Positions 47,629-59,342 of a stretch of DNA of 64,000 nucleotides are shown one piece after another. The stretch is from Streblospio benedicti (taxonomy: Eukaryota; Annelida; Polychaeta; Spionida; Spionidae). The position numbers and the translations under genes were made by a program. The first letter of the stretch is position 1. Each line of letters opens with the position of its first letter. Where the stretch lies: assembly GCA_019095985.1 (NCBI GenBank), contig CM032667.1, positions 1,510,961-1,574,960 on the forward strand, given 5' to 3'. The notes under the pieces are model-generated. The model saw only the letters and a program-made list of their open reading frames with translations, was not told where the DNA came from and did no database searches.

Positions 47629-48739
47629 CTAGTTAATGAGTCCTATATCCACAACAAGTGTGTTGCTGTCAGCATCATTGACAACCTCCTTTTCTTTTAA
47701 TAAAACTTCAACTCCCTTGCCATTGGCTGCAGTGACTATCGCCCATCTACCGTTAGGTGGTTTGCTGGGGAAGGAGGTGGTTTGTTTCATGTTGAGTGAT
47801 GACCTATTTGAGTTACAGGATTCTTTTTTTAAAACATCTCTTTCTTTGGATCGGTCTTCTATGCCTTTGGCAACAGTGAAAATCTCCCATCCGCCCTTTG
47901 GTGGTTTGCAGGGACGTCGTTCCAGACCACGGAGATTGTTATATGAATTATTGGACCTTTTGGTACATTTCTTATGTTTACGCACTTCTCCGCGTTCATT
48001 GACTATATCGAAAATCTGGAAGCCTCCCTTGGGAGCTTTGCTAGGATGTGAGCACGGCGGTAGGTGACCCTCAGCGTAGCAGGACGAAACATCTTCCACT
48101 CGTCTTGATCCTGAAGCAAAATTATTGCAAGTATTTGATTTTTAACAATGTGTTACTTTCTGTTCATTTGTCTTTCAGCCTAATTTGGACAATGGACATC
48201 TGTACGGTGGTATGTATAAACTGTAAAACTCCATTATTTTCTCCATGTAATGCACTCGCATCCAACAGATTTATACATAAATCTAACTCTTTAAAACAGC
48301 TAGACAAACGAACGGAAAACCGTGAACGTTATTCAGATAATGTGGTTTTAAACATTTCACATTGATACACTGAAGAAGATATATTGAACATCTATGTTGA
48401 TGTTGGTGTCAAATACATTATATTATGTAAAAATTTCGATGCTGTTTGAATGATAAAAGTCTTTAAAATGACATTATCGGAATTAACGTTCATTCACGGA
48501 TTCCGTTCAGCTGTCTAGATCTACACAGTATTATACACTAAGATAGAAATTATCTTAGTTTTCTGTAAAATACAACACATAGAACCAAAGAAACGTAACG
48601 ACAAATATGTATTGTCATAACACTGATAAGCTTAAATATTCTCTTGTGGGGAAAATGATTGGAGAATGTCCTTACGTCTTTTGGAAAACTTTGGTTTCTT
48701 CCAATTTGGAAACTTGTGTGAAATTTGAAATAATCCCAT
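47629..48739 (-). CDS. Unrecognised 181-residue protein with three KPPKGGW repeats
   Basis: Exon 1 (48739-48676) encodes MGLFQISHKFPNWKKPKFSK and ends in donor GTAAGG; exon 2 (48110-47629) follows a pyrimidine-rich CAG acceptor and the phase (1 then 2) agrees. The product is basic and hydrophilic, with no signal peptide or membrane span. Three copies of a short motif recur at residues 45-58 (SKAPKGGFQIFDIV), 89-102 (CKPPKGGWEIFTVA) and 137-150 (SKPPNGRWAIVTAA), 44 and 48 residues apart, joined by Lys/Arg/Asn/Ser-rich spacers. The glycine at position 2 in MGLFQ resembles an N-myristoylation start, but without Ser/Thr at the usual position. I do not recognise the family. The repeat conservation through a coding frame argues for a real gene; the splice model is inference. 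Confidence 0.6.
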
Positions 48740-50765
48740 GTTAGCCTCATCAACATGTATTTATTTCAAACTATGTCATCTGCATGCTATAAGGTACGCA
48801 TTGTTTTTTTTTCCTCCCTTGCTTTTTCCTTCTTCTTGAAAAAATATTAAAAAAAATAAGATAAAAAAAATACGAATAAAAAACAAACTGAAACCTCAAC
48901 TGAAAACTGTGTATGGCAAGCGTACATGTGCATACGTCAAAAGACGTACAAAATCAACGTATAACGTTATCACGCACATGCACGTTTTATAGTCCTGACT
49001 AATTAGTGGTGACTAAAAATTAACCCGGATGACAAAGTGGAGTAAATTCAGGGTTTGTCATAAATGGTAGCCCTGTAGCCCTCAGGTCTACCTGAAAACT
49101 GGCCAGGCCACCAGGTTTTGACAGTAGGTAGACCTGTGGTCTACTTGTTTTTGGCAAGTGCATCAGGCACAACTTTTCTTTTCCTTTCTTTTTTTGTACA
49201 TTTTTTTATCTAGTACTTAAAAATAAAGTACTCCTGTCTAACAATCATTTGAATGCTTGTCAACATAAAAGAATGTGATCAAATTATGCACTTCCCTTTA
49301 ATGGCACTCATCTGAACGTTGGGCTACCTGATTTTGAGCCGGGCTACCTGATTTTTAAACTTGTTAGACCAGATGTCTACTGCCTTATCAGTCCTTATTT
49401 CAGCCACTGAAATTAGTTTTCTTAGAAGTAAGTCCTATCAATTTTCAAGATTTATACACACATCTTGTCAAAGAAGAGCTGGTAATTTGGACATATTTCT
49501 CGGCCATGAATATCATCGACTAAAACGAGCGTGAAGAGTAGATGCTGTTTCATGTATCATACTTCTAGATATATTGACAATTGACCAAGTAAAAAGGGGT
49601 TAAAGTTCGCGTCTGGTGTGCCGGGTCCATTGTCGGCTCGACATGTGACCCCGCCCGAGGTCCAACTTTGACGAGGCGTGGGTCAGACTAGGATGCTGAT
49701 AGAGACCATATTGGTGTCATTTGAAAGCTTGCGGTGGTGAAAAATCAGTGTATCGCCATAAAAGTAATACTCGGTTACAATTTATGGTGTTTTACATTGC
49801 GGCAGCTGGACAATTTCTTAATACATGTACTGGTTGTTATTGCAGTTTGCGTTTTAATAAATATAAATTCTGACCGAGCACAATTGACGGTTGGTTACAT
49901 TTTACAGTCTAAAAAATTAACAAGATGCCTTGTCTTTTATGATTATTTTAAACATAACTTTATTGATGTCATTATATTCAAGAGGCTTACAAAATAAGCA
50001 TTTGGATGCAATGGCTGGATAAACAATATTGATTCACCGAATATAACACGGCAAGTGAATAATGGAAAAAATAGATTGCTGATATTCGGTCTATTATTCA
50101 ATGGTTTAAACTGTACCGTTAGACTTTAATAATAAACTGAGTTCTCTGCACACATTAATGTGATAGACAGAGTTCTGAGAAAAATCGAAGTTCATAAATA
50201 TTAAATGCAACCGTCCATGGATCCTTAGTTGCGATACAAGTCATTGTTAACAATTATGTAATAAGTATACGTATACATAATACATACGTATACAAAAGCG
50301 TTCGAAAATTCTAAGATTTGGAAAACAAAACAAAACAGGGACATGTTTCAGTCCCATTCATTTAAACAAACACACATGTGTTTACATGTACCTATTTAAT
50401 GTTTGAAAATGACTGGATCGAATAGTAGAAAATATTCACAAATATAATTATTTCTTAGACTCTGATGATGCTGGTTCTTATGGTGCAACATATTCTAATC
50501 ATTACTATACAAAGATAAAACTAGATCAAAAGTGTTCAAAGAACACGGTGTCGCTGGAACAATGTTGACTTATGGGCAATTAAGATATATATACTGAAAC
50601 GATGTATACTTGCCAGAACAACGTTGATTTATGGACAATAAAGTTGTTTACTAAAATGTTTTGGAAATCATGATTAAAAGTACACAATTACAATATACCA
50701 GCCACAAATGATATGCCACTGTCTATTTATTGATCCTATAACAGCAAATAGGAAACAGCACCAAC
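48740..50765. other. Intergenic; repeat-like segment around 49050-49400
   Basis: No gene seen. At 49060-49390 several near-repeats occur (GTCTACCTG, GTAGACCTGTGGTCTAC, GGGCTACCTGATTTTGAGCC), probably a decayed transposon related to the GGCAAGTG-rich sequence at 8600-9000. The remainder is AT-rich. Confidence 0.4.
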
Positions 50766-51140
50766 TAGTCTATTTTGCAGCTCATAGAATATTGATCTGT
50801 AATTGTCCATTCAATAGTAAGAATGTCGTAAATGGACCAAATTTGGACCAGATAAGCGCAGTTTAATTGGATACTAATTTGCCCAAAATCAAATTTGCTT
50901 CGGTGTCGTCCCAAACCTCATAGTTGTGTACAAACGAAATCGCATCGGTGTCGCCCGCTTTTACAATACAAAGTTACAAAGAAGTTAAACACAATGAACC
51001 AAACACAATTTTCAGCATCTGATAGTCTATTTTGCCTCAAAATATTGATCTGTAATTGTCCATTCAATAGTAAGAATGTCGTAAATGGACCATAATTGCC
51101 CTGTGGAAAGGGCAGTTTAATTGGCAGATTGCCCAAAATC
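50766..51140 (+). repeat. Direct duplication of about 125 bp
   Basis: 50766-50893 and 51023-51140 share AGTCTATTTTGC, ATTGATCTGTAATTGTCCAT, AGTAAGAATGTCGTAAATGG and TTGCCCAAAATCAA in the same order, with small indels. Confidence 0.9.
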
Positions 51141-51142
51141 AA

Positions 51143-51147
51143 GTAGT

Positions 51148-51238
<91 letters not shown>
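51143..51238 (+). repeat. (AGTT)n microsatellite, about 23 units
   Basis: Uninterrupted GTTA/AGTT tetramers directly after the duplication at 50766-51140. Confidence 0.98.
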
Positions 51239-51239
51239 C

Positions 51240-52698
51240 CAACGAACGAAACACAATGCTTGCTTCAGCAGCTGAGCTTAAGAGACACAATAAATTAATC
51301 GTGACCCTGCTATATATAGATATGTATGGAAAGTGTTCTGTGTTGGAGAAGTACGTTCTGTTCACGATGTTTGCACTCTCTACGAGAGGTCAAATATTGT
51401 TTTATTTTTTTATTTTTGTAAATAATATCATGATATCCTGTATTAATTTTCGATAATTTATTTTGATGATAAAACTCATAATATAATGAATATCTAGATT
51501 TTATATATTTTTATGAATCTTGGTTCTTCAAACTGACCTCTCTACTAAAATGTCCCATATCGTTCCCATTTCACGTGACTTATGAACCAGGTCGTTCCTA
51601 CATGAAATATTTAGAAAACAAGTAATGTTTGGTTGTCCTGTTTGGTTTTGTTCACTTCAATAGTGCATAAGGCAGCTTGTATACCATCGTCATATCCCAC
51701 GACTATATACGCAGTTGGTATGAGCAAGGACAGTAAGGCAGTCTGAGTGATGAAGCCGTGAAAACCGACGATGCTTGTATACTGACAAAATATAATTTTG
51801 GATACATTTACAACGTATTATCACTAAATAAAATAAATAAAATAAATAAAAATGTCAAAGAAAATGAGTACGTTATGCTCTGATTTTATTCTAATTAGAA
51901 AGTTCGATTACTTTGCATATCAACTGGTTCTAGAATATTTACATATTTTTATCAATATTCATTATGTGTTGCAAATGCATATTTGTAAATTATAATGTTA
52001 GAATCAAAATGCTTTTACATGCATTTTTTGATAATGAAAGAGGATTCCACATATATTGTTGTATAGAAACTTTATCATTTCTCAACTGGTATATTTGGAA
52101 TTGCACACACGCAAATTATGGTGATGTTGTAATTGTTGAACGTATTATTTGCTGGTACCGGATATTTTGATAGAGGCTTCCTACGGAAGCAAATGGTACT
52201 AGTACAGAAGAACCACTTTTTCAAGACTAATAGAGAAGAACCACTATTTTGTAGAAAAATAAGCCTCCTGTAGAGAGTGCGTTAACCGAACGATTTTGGT
52301 CGAAATTGATTGGACTAATAGTACAGCCCTCTCAATATATAAAAAGAAGACAACTGCAAACATGGGCTGATTATAACATGTTAACAATACACCTACATCG
52401 ATCTATGAGGTTATTAGCCACACTATTCGGCAACTGACAGTGCGAATGGTTAATGGTACTGCAGTATAAAGATAGCATCTTTGCATCAAAACATGTGGAT
52501 ATATGCTGCTTTAACGTGGTTTTGGATATAATGCACAATGACAGGGATCAAGGAGATTGATTTTTCTCTCTCTTTACAAAACATACTGTCGGATGTTTTG
52601 TATATATTAAACCAAATTCGGCCCATGTGGCTGTCAAACAAAATAACAATTCAAGTAAGTAGGTTATAATGCATGTGATATCCAGTACTGTTTGTTTT
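51240..52698. other. Intergenic; nothing recognised
   Basis: AT-rich with no coding frame of note. A short AAATAAAATAAATAAAATA microsatellite lies near 51827-51850. Confidence 0.4.
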
Positions 52699-52905
52699 GG
52701 TTCTAACAAATGGTGTTTCGGAAGTTAATAGAGCACTGCACACGCACTTCGTGTGTTATTTAAATAAAATTGTTAGGCTCCAAACAATTACCACACAATA
52801 TCACTCATGACTACTTTGAAAATTATTGCTTTCCCGGTGTCAAATATAAGTTTATAGTATAATAATAAGCCCGAATAGATAAGGATGGGTGCCAAAGTGA
52901 ATAAA

Positions 52906-53005
52906 NNNNNNNNNNNNNNNNNNNNNNNNNNNNNNNNNNNNNNNNNNNNNNNNNNNNNNNNNNNNNNNNNNNNNNNNNNNNNNNNNNNNNNNNNNNNNNN
53001 NNNNN
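52906..53005. other. Assembly gap (100 N)
   Basis: Placeholder gap adjoining the first copy of the duplicated segment. Confidence 0.99.
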
Positions 53006-54142
53006 TTTTTTACTTTTTTGTATTTTTCTCATTTTTTAAGTCATTTAAAATTTTTTTAATTTTTTAAATGTCAAAAATGAAATCTCGGTAAGGTCTAGGC
53101 ATTGTGAATGTTTGAAGATAACTTATTCAATGATAAACCATAACTTCAATGATATACCATAAGTTGGAGTTTATCCTTTATAGGCAACTCCTGAAGAAGC
53201 ACTGCTTAATGATTAACAACCAATTACTCTTGCTAGCACCAATTAAAAGTTCTAATGCAATAAAAAGAATTGTCAAGTAGAGGCAAGTATATAAATGCAG
53301 GGCAATTAATCAGCCAGTATTTGTTTGGCAGAAAAGTACATAAACTAAAGTATATGAATCATTTTGGCATGGGAGAAATTTTCCCAGGTTTGCCCCTATT
53401 GTTAAAGTTGTTTGTTTTAAGACAAAGGGTTAATCTTTTACATGGGAAAGTGTCAGGTTAATTATAACTCCAGTTATTGGAATGTGATTGACCTGATTTT
53501 TGTTTTGTTGAGGTGGTATTTAATAACAAGGGTTTTACGCCAAGAGGGAGAAAGATTATTATGCCTATTATTTAAAGCTGTTTTGTTGCAATGACAGGGT
53601 AACGTTTACATGGAAAGTGTCAGGTTAACTCTGGTTATTGTAATGATTGACCCTAGTGTTTGTTTGTTGAGGTGGTAATTACTATATCAGTATTGTTCAT
53701 GAAATTGTTTGCTTTGAAATGACAGCAGACTTTTTGCTAAATGTATAAACTTTTACCAAGATTTTGAGGGGATTACATAGTATATTTCTGATTTCATGAA
53801 TCATTTTGATAAATATCAATACTATCATTTATCTTTCTGATATGAAGTGTTATTTTGCAATTTAGATGGGGGCTCATTTTTTCGTGTGCTCACATTCTGT
53901 GCTTTTTACATATGAAGTGAAATCTAGTGACCTCTTCAAGTCAACAGCGAGTTTACATCATGCATAAAAAACACGGACTGTGTGAGCACACAAAAGTGTG
54001 AGTCCTCTTCTATTATAGTATATGTATTTTTATTAATCTCAAATAATGAGTTTTCTGATAAAAGTATGTTTTACAATAGATATTTTTCAAATACTTAATC
54101 ATACACTCAAACAGGTCGAAATTGACAGAATGCAAGTGGAAT

Positions 54143-54225
54143 AAATGTCATAAATATCGATAAATATCGATAAATATCATAAATATCGACATTTATTGAT
54201 ATTTATTATAAATGTCATGACATAT
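54143..54225 (+). repeat. Short tandem/palindromic ATAAATATCG repeat
   Basis: ATAAATATCG occurs four times with small changes, followed by the inverse CGACATTTATTGATATTTAT, so the tract can fold back on itself (ATGTCATAAATA on the left, TATAAATGTCATGAC on the right). Confidence 0.8.
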
Positions 54226-54499
54226 ACCAACCCTGGTTCAAACAAATGGTGTTTCGGAAGTTACTAGAGCACTGCACACGCACTTCGTGTGTTATTTAAA
54301 TAAAATTGTTAGGCTCCAAACAATTACCACACAATATCACTCCTGACTACTTTAAGAATTATTGCTTTCCCGGTGCCAAATATCGTGGGTTTCACGCCTG
54401 TCCCATTCACCCAGCCTTCAAAGTCCGAAGTTTAGATCTATGGTATAATAATAAGCCCGAATAGATAAGGATGGGTGCCAAAGTGAATAAATAAAATTT

Positions 54500-54740
54500 C
54501 TTGTAAGATCTAATGTAAATCCCGGATTTGATGATGTATAGTGTGATGGCTATTATAATTCAGTTTTCAATGAAAAAATGATAGACTATGAGCTGATTTA
54601 AGTGTTTGATCCCGGAATTGGTCCCGGATTAGTCCCGGTTCTAGTCCCGTATCTAGTCCTGGATTTGATAATATATAGTGTGATGGTCATTATACTTCAG
54701 TTTTCAATGAAAAATAGTAGACTTTGAGCTGATTTGACCA
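54500..54740 (+). repeat. Tandem repeat with TCCCGGAT words
   Basis: 54520-54600 and 54660-54735 are about 75-bp near-copies (TATAGTGTGATGG, TTCAGTTTTCAATGAAAAA, GAGCTGATTT). Between them GATCCCGGAATTGGTCCCGG, TTAGTCCCGG and CTAGTCCCG are degenerate repeats of one ~10-bp unit. Confidence 0.85.
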
Positions 54741-55267
54741 GTCACTGTCAAAACGTGCGCACAGTTTCCATGTCCGAGTCAGGAAAAAACAGTGACAAGA
54801 AGATAACTGTGCTTGAGCCAGTATTTAAACACTGTAGCAATATATGTGCAACTAAATAGAATCTACGCATCTGGTAAACCCACTTGTTTGGTGTTTGGTC
54901 ACGTATTGGTTCCGTATTTTAGTAGGTACCTGCAACAAATTGCACCATAAATCATATAATTTTAATGAATCATAACAATTGTGTTTATCATGTGACAATA
55001 TAAGTACATGTAAGTAGCTTTATTTTTGACACATCAAACACTATTGTTGTTTAAACATTAAAATGCACGAAAGTGGTGTACAGTGATTTATTAAATACTA
55101 TTGATGTGAAAATGTATTATGGCAATATCGATGTGATGGCAACGAAGTGGGAAAATGTGTGCCATTATTTAGGAACGAATACATATTTTGATCCATGTTG
55201 AACTTCATGATTTTAATCGTTAACAGTTAGATGAAAGCACTTACACGTATGTACATCAATTTCCTAG

Positions 55268-58200
55268 CCTCTGATTCCAACCGGTTATGGATATTACAAC
55301 GACATCATTAAATGCTGGCATCAAGACGACCAAAACGAAACAGACGTCATTCTCATCCGGGTATTTAGTGACCTCATCAAAGAACAAGTGGACCACCGTG
55401 TGGAATTTACGTTGCTCAAACGTCTTCACCATGCAGGAGCGTGTCTTCCCGTGTATGCTAGGTGTGTATGTGAGTGACCCAAACACACAGGCTCTTCGCC
55501 TGTAAAATATTTGAGACAATCGATTTTGAAAACTGAACTGTGCGTATTTGCGGCACAATAGTAGTATTATAGAAGACCCTTGTGTTTGGCCTTCTATGAT
55601 ATATTGACACGGGGATGGCTAAATGGAGATACAACGACATAAAACTGTCGCAATATTGATTAGATTTAGCCTGCCACAATAGCTTCGTAGAGGACGATAC
55701 TACCCTTGAGCAGACCCATCAGAACATGGTTCTAGGCTTATATCAGCAACATCTAATGTTTATTTGCTGTTAAATTACAATTGCATATGGACATCAATTA
55801 TTAGATTATATGCAATGGTAACATGCACAGTGACATACGATAATATTGCCAATGTAATCATGAGAACTTAACTATACTTTAGATTCAACAACGGTTACGC
55901 TTACGCCTACACACCGGGCCGGGTGATCAAACTGGATGAAATGTTCAAACCGCAAATAATCAGGTTTGCTTTTTTGTAAATAATATATTCATTATGTAAG
56001 TATGTTGCATTTTATTGCTATTCAGCTTCTTCACGTCTTCTCACCTTAAATAAATTTATGTTGATTATATTATCTCAAAGTAAACTATCGGACGTGTTCT
56101 ACAGAAAATGAGAGTTAATTGTTAAGATGTATACACTCATCAACTAGAGGGTATTACTTCCTCCAAACTAGTTTAAAACCATAATAACTATCTTTAGGAA
56201 AATAATCGAGCGCTTCCACGCAATACATGGTGTGCCTTGCTCTGACCTACAACACTTGCAAAGTAGCGCCGTCTTCTGCGTCTACAGTCAGCGAGCTCTT
56301 GACATTCTCACCAGCAGTTCTTCCCAACACCTGGACAGTCATACGGAGTACATTATGTTTTGTTCATCGTCGGTATTTAGCCCAGTGTTTGTTTTGAAAT
56401 CTAATTTCCGTATGATTTCACTTGACTTGTAAATGATGATCTCAGTAATAAGAAAAACAACACGAAGAAAAAAATACTGAATGTATATGAAATATGATAC
56501 TTCTTAAACTCGTGATTGAACAAATGATACCACAATTGAAAATCTCTTAAAAGGTTTCATGTGAAAAGAACGAAAGCGGGGGAAAAGATAAAATTTAAAT
56601 CTAATATGCAGGTTCGTAAGTGCACATCACAGCCGGTGTAATTTCATAGCAGAGGTCAAGCACGGACGCGCCATCTATGAGGAGTTGGTGAAGTCATTTC
56701 CGTTGACTATCTGTCACATGGACGTCAAGCAGTATAACGTCATCTACGACGAGAACCTAGGTAGAGGAGAGGATTTGATTTAAGTATTATCTATTGCCTT
56801 AATTTAGCAATGGCAGATCCAGGTTTTTGGAAAAGGGGAGGCGCACTTAAGAAAAGGGGTGGGGGGGGGGGGCTTTCAGGGATTTCATGAAAAACCCTAT
56901 GGAAGTGAAGTATTTTGGTGGGCCCCCTGCGCCCCTGGATCTGCCTATGATTATGGAGGGTTAGTCTAAAGTAACACATATAAAGTTAGATAGCCAGATA
57001 CAAAGATAGTAGGCACATTGTTTACAATAATATTCCAATGTGTTCTGTTATGTACATAAATGTTAAAAGCATGTTTGAATTAATTGCTAAATGTATGAGG
57101 ATTTTTCTGTTATGTAATGTATCAAAAGTTGCATGTACTTTATTTGTGTACATACTTTGTATATGAATTCGTACTATTTGCATGACCCATGCTGTGATCA
57201 ATCAGATGTTTTGTACTGCATATTTTCAGAAAATGTCACTTTCATTGACTGGGATTTTGTGGGTGTAGGACCCGAAATCTTGGACTTGGCTTCTTATTTC
57301 ATTAAGTGTAATTCTGGAAACGTTCTAGGTAAGCTCACAACGTGGTGTGGTCTGCGTTTCAGGCAATTGCCAATGGACAAGTAGATAACTATTGTCAAAG
57401 AGTTTCATAACAACATGGCTCTTTGACCCGGCTTAGTAAATGCATTTTTATGGAAAAGTTACGTTCAGACCTGGATCTGATTGGCAGTTGGACATGCCAG
57501 AATTTTCATGATTCTAAACACAATGTCTATCGTGTTTGACACTGATTGCAATACTATGTAGCCAGATTAATCACCTATTCTTGCACTTCAGATGCTGGTA
57601 TAGACGTGGTCAATGATGCCGGGTTCAAACTGACCGTGGTCAGGGAGTACCTGGCCTCACACCCTGGTGCTTGTGGGGAGGAGGTGGGATCGGGAGGTGA
57701 CGCAGACCCACGTACACGGTTATGGGTGGACGGATTCAATAAATCAATCTATGTGAGTGTTTGCAGTGGCGACCTATTATCAGAAATAGAGATGCATGTA
57801 TTTTTCCATACATACTGGTTATGATAACACAAGTCGAAGTAGGTAGATTGATGTTAAAAGGTTTATTATAGATACTGTAAAACTAGAATATTTTGTGGCT
57901 ATTAAATTTTGCGATTTTTATCCATAAATTATTTTGAGACTATTTAATTTTGCGATTTTGGTCCATCCTGGACCTACTTTACATAGACTATTAATGTTTG
58001 CCCACTATTTAAGTTTGTGTTTTTGCACCTACCCACAAAATTCGCCAATTAAATTGTGCGCAAACATTTCTAGTTTTGCAGTACACGGCTTCCCATGCCG
58101 TTGCCAATCTCAATGAAAGTAACAATCATACGTTTATTTCTTTGCATTTACAACCTTTCATTTCAGTTTCATCTACTCTAACCATTATTATTTTAATTGC

Positions 58201-59342
58201 AATTTTCGGGTTATTGTTGGGGTAACACCGTGTAACAAATTTCTCTTGGAAAAAAGCATGATAACAAGAAACTGGAAACGCTCCTGACCAATATAAATTA
58301 TTAAGTTGTCAAGTGTACCATTTGTCACGTCCCTGCAGGGGTTTATGAAAACCTAGTGAAAGTGTAAAACATATACACGTCTTATTTCAATGGAGAAAGG
58401 TAACTAAGATAAAGCCATGATGTTATTTCTAACTTTTATGCCGCTCTGGTTCATAATAAATTGGGGATTCAAAGATGTGTGGCTATAACGTACACGTGAC
58501 ATGGTTTTCCATACGTTTATGCCATTTTGATTCATACTAAATTGGATCTTCCTAGGTGTACACGTACATGTATAACTTATACAATTTGCAACGGGGTGTC
58601 ACAACATCAAATGAGTCCCCCAAACCCACTCAAATATCACACGATTCTTCACAGTAAACTCTGAAAACACAATCCCATTGGCAACCACATCTGTTCACAC
58701 AACAATAGGACACATCACGCCACCCACATTACAGCATTTGGAAGAATATCTGTATGGCATAATGAATTATGTTCATGATTTTCATGGCATGTTTCAGCTG
58801 TGCATGTTGTTTGGAGCGATGTGGTGCATAACGCAGCCGCCGCACGACACTTTGGATCTTGTCAGGTCAGTATGACACTACTCACAGTATTGGTCAGTCA
58901 AATCAGACATACCAGAGGGTATCCCCATGTACAGTAGAACCTCCAATTAAGACCATCTCTCTATTGAGACCACCTTTATAATAAGACCACTTTTCACGGT
59001 CCCCACACTTCATAAAGCTACCAAAATGAACCTCTCTATAAAGACCAACTCTTTGTAGTGACCACTTAACACTGGTTGCAAAGGTGGTCCTGATAGAGAA
59101 GTTCTACTGTGTTTACAACTAGGCCTACGTGAGGATTAGCCAACTACAAAGACGACATGGGCCAATCACGTAGCTCTATCAAAACCGGTAGTGTAATGGT
59201 AAATGTATTTTTCTTTTCATCTACCCATTTTTTCAGCATGATGTCTAAATGTCTGCGCTGGGCCAAAGAGATAAGGACAACAATACTTCAGCAAAATACT
59301 TGTAGTGACTTTGTATCAACCTCAACGGACACAAACCAATAA
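55268..59342 (+). CDS. Choline/ethanolamine kinase-like protein, 5' exon(s) missing
   Basis: Eight in-phase exons (55268-55461, 55883-55963, 56198-56347, 56612-56760, 57230-57328, 57592-57752, 58798-58865, 59237-59342) give 335 residues and a stop. Landmarks in order: VILIRVFSDLIKEQVDHRVE (the N-lobe strand that holds ATP), RFNNGYAYAYTPGRVI (cf. FNNGLCYEFIQG of ethanolamine kinase), IIERFHAIHGVPC, LTICHMDVKQYNVIYD (Brenner-type HxDxxxxN with catalytic Asp), TFIDWDFVG (metal-binding Asp, IDxEY-like) and ILDLASYFI. Enzymes of this fold phosphorylate choline or ethanolamine at the first step of the Kennedy pathway. Identity is low and some steps differ (HMD for HND, IDWDF for IDYEY), so substrate is uncertain. 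The first exon is entered in phase 0 and lacks an ATG; a frame opening MSESGKNSDKK at 54769 is a weak candidate. Confidence 0.85.
56812..56945. mobile_element. GGCAGATC-ended MITE, copy 2
   Basis: Left GGCAGATCCAGGTTTTTGGA, right CCTGGATCTGCC, an almost perfect inverted pair. It shares the interior words of copy 1 (20877-21032) and contains a poly-G run. It lies in an intron of the kinase-like gene, 50 bp after an exon. Confidence 0.8.
57875..58081. mobile_element. MITE with CTGTAAAACTAGAA ends and TA flanks
   Basis: Left CTGTAAAACTAGAATATTTT, right end inverted CTGCAAAACTAGAAATGTTT, each flanked by TA (57873-57874, 58082-58083). This is consistent with a Tc1/mariner-type non-autonomous element. 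A related single end occurs near 2436-2474 and a decayed one near 1340-1400. It lies in an intron of the kinase-like gene. Confidence 0.75.
58932..59109. mobile_element. Tc1/mariner (pogo-like) MITE
   Basis: Left end CAGTAGAACCTCCAATTAAG and right end AGAAGTTCTACTG are inverted. Internal AAGACCA(A/T)CTCT / AGACCAC words repeat. TA precedes the left end. It lies in the last intron of the kinase-like gene. Same family as 38588-38745 and 44200-44356. Confidence 0.75.

Larger units (their letters stand above)
52699..54491. repeat. Segment present on both sides of the third N gap
   Basis: 52699-52905 and 54235-54491 match closely (AAATGGTGTTTCGGAAGTTA, AGAGCACTGCACACGCACTT, AGGCTCCAAACAATTACCAC, GCCCGAATAGATAAGGATGG). 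The second copy has about 55 extra bases at 54384-54438. The first copy ends at the N run; the second continues. As at 1-2236, this is either a tandem duplication or unmerged haplotypes. Inside, 53437-53526 and 53604-53686 are a further imperfect tandem pair (AAGTGTCAGGTTAA, TTGTTGAGGTGGTA). Confidence 0.85.

Noticed and set aside
47636-48067. 143-codon plus-strand frame opposite the KPPKGGW protein
   Set aside because: No repeats or splice signals make sense on this strand, while the minus-strand frame has three conserved motifs and a phase-matched upstream exon.
51143-51238. Telomere-like array
   Set aside because: The unit is the tetramer AGTT, not a TTAGG or TTAGGG telomere repeat, and it is short and internal.
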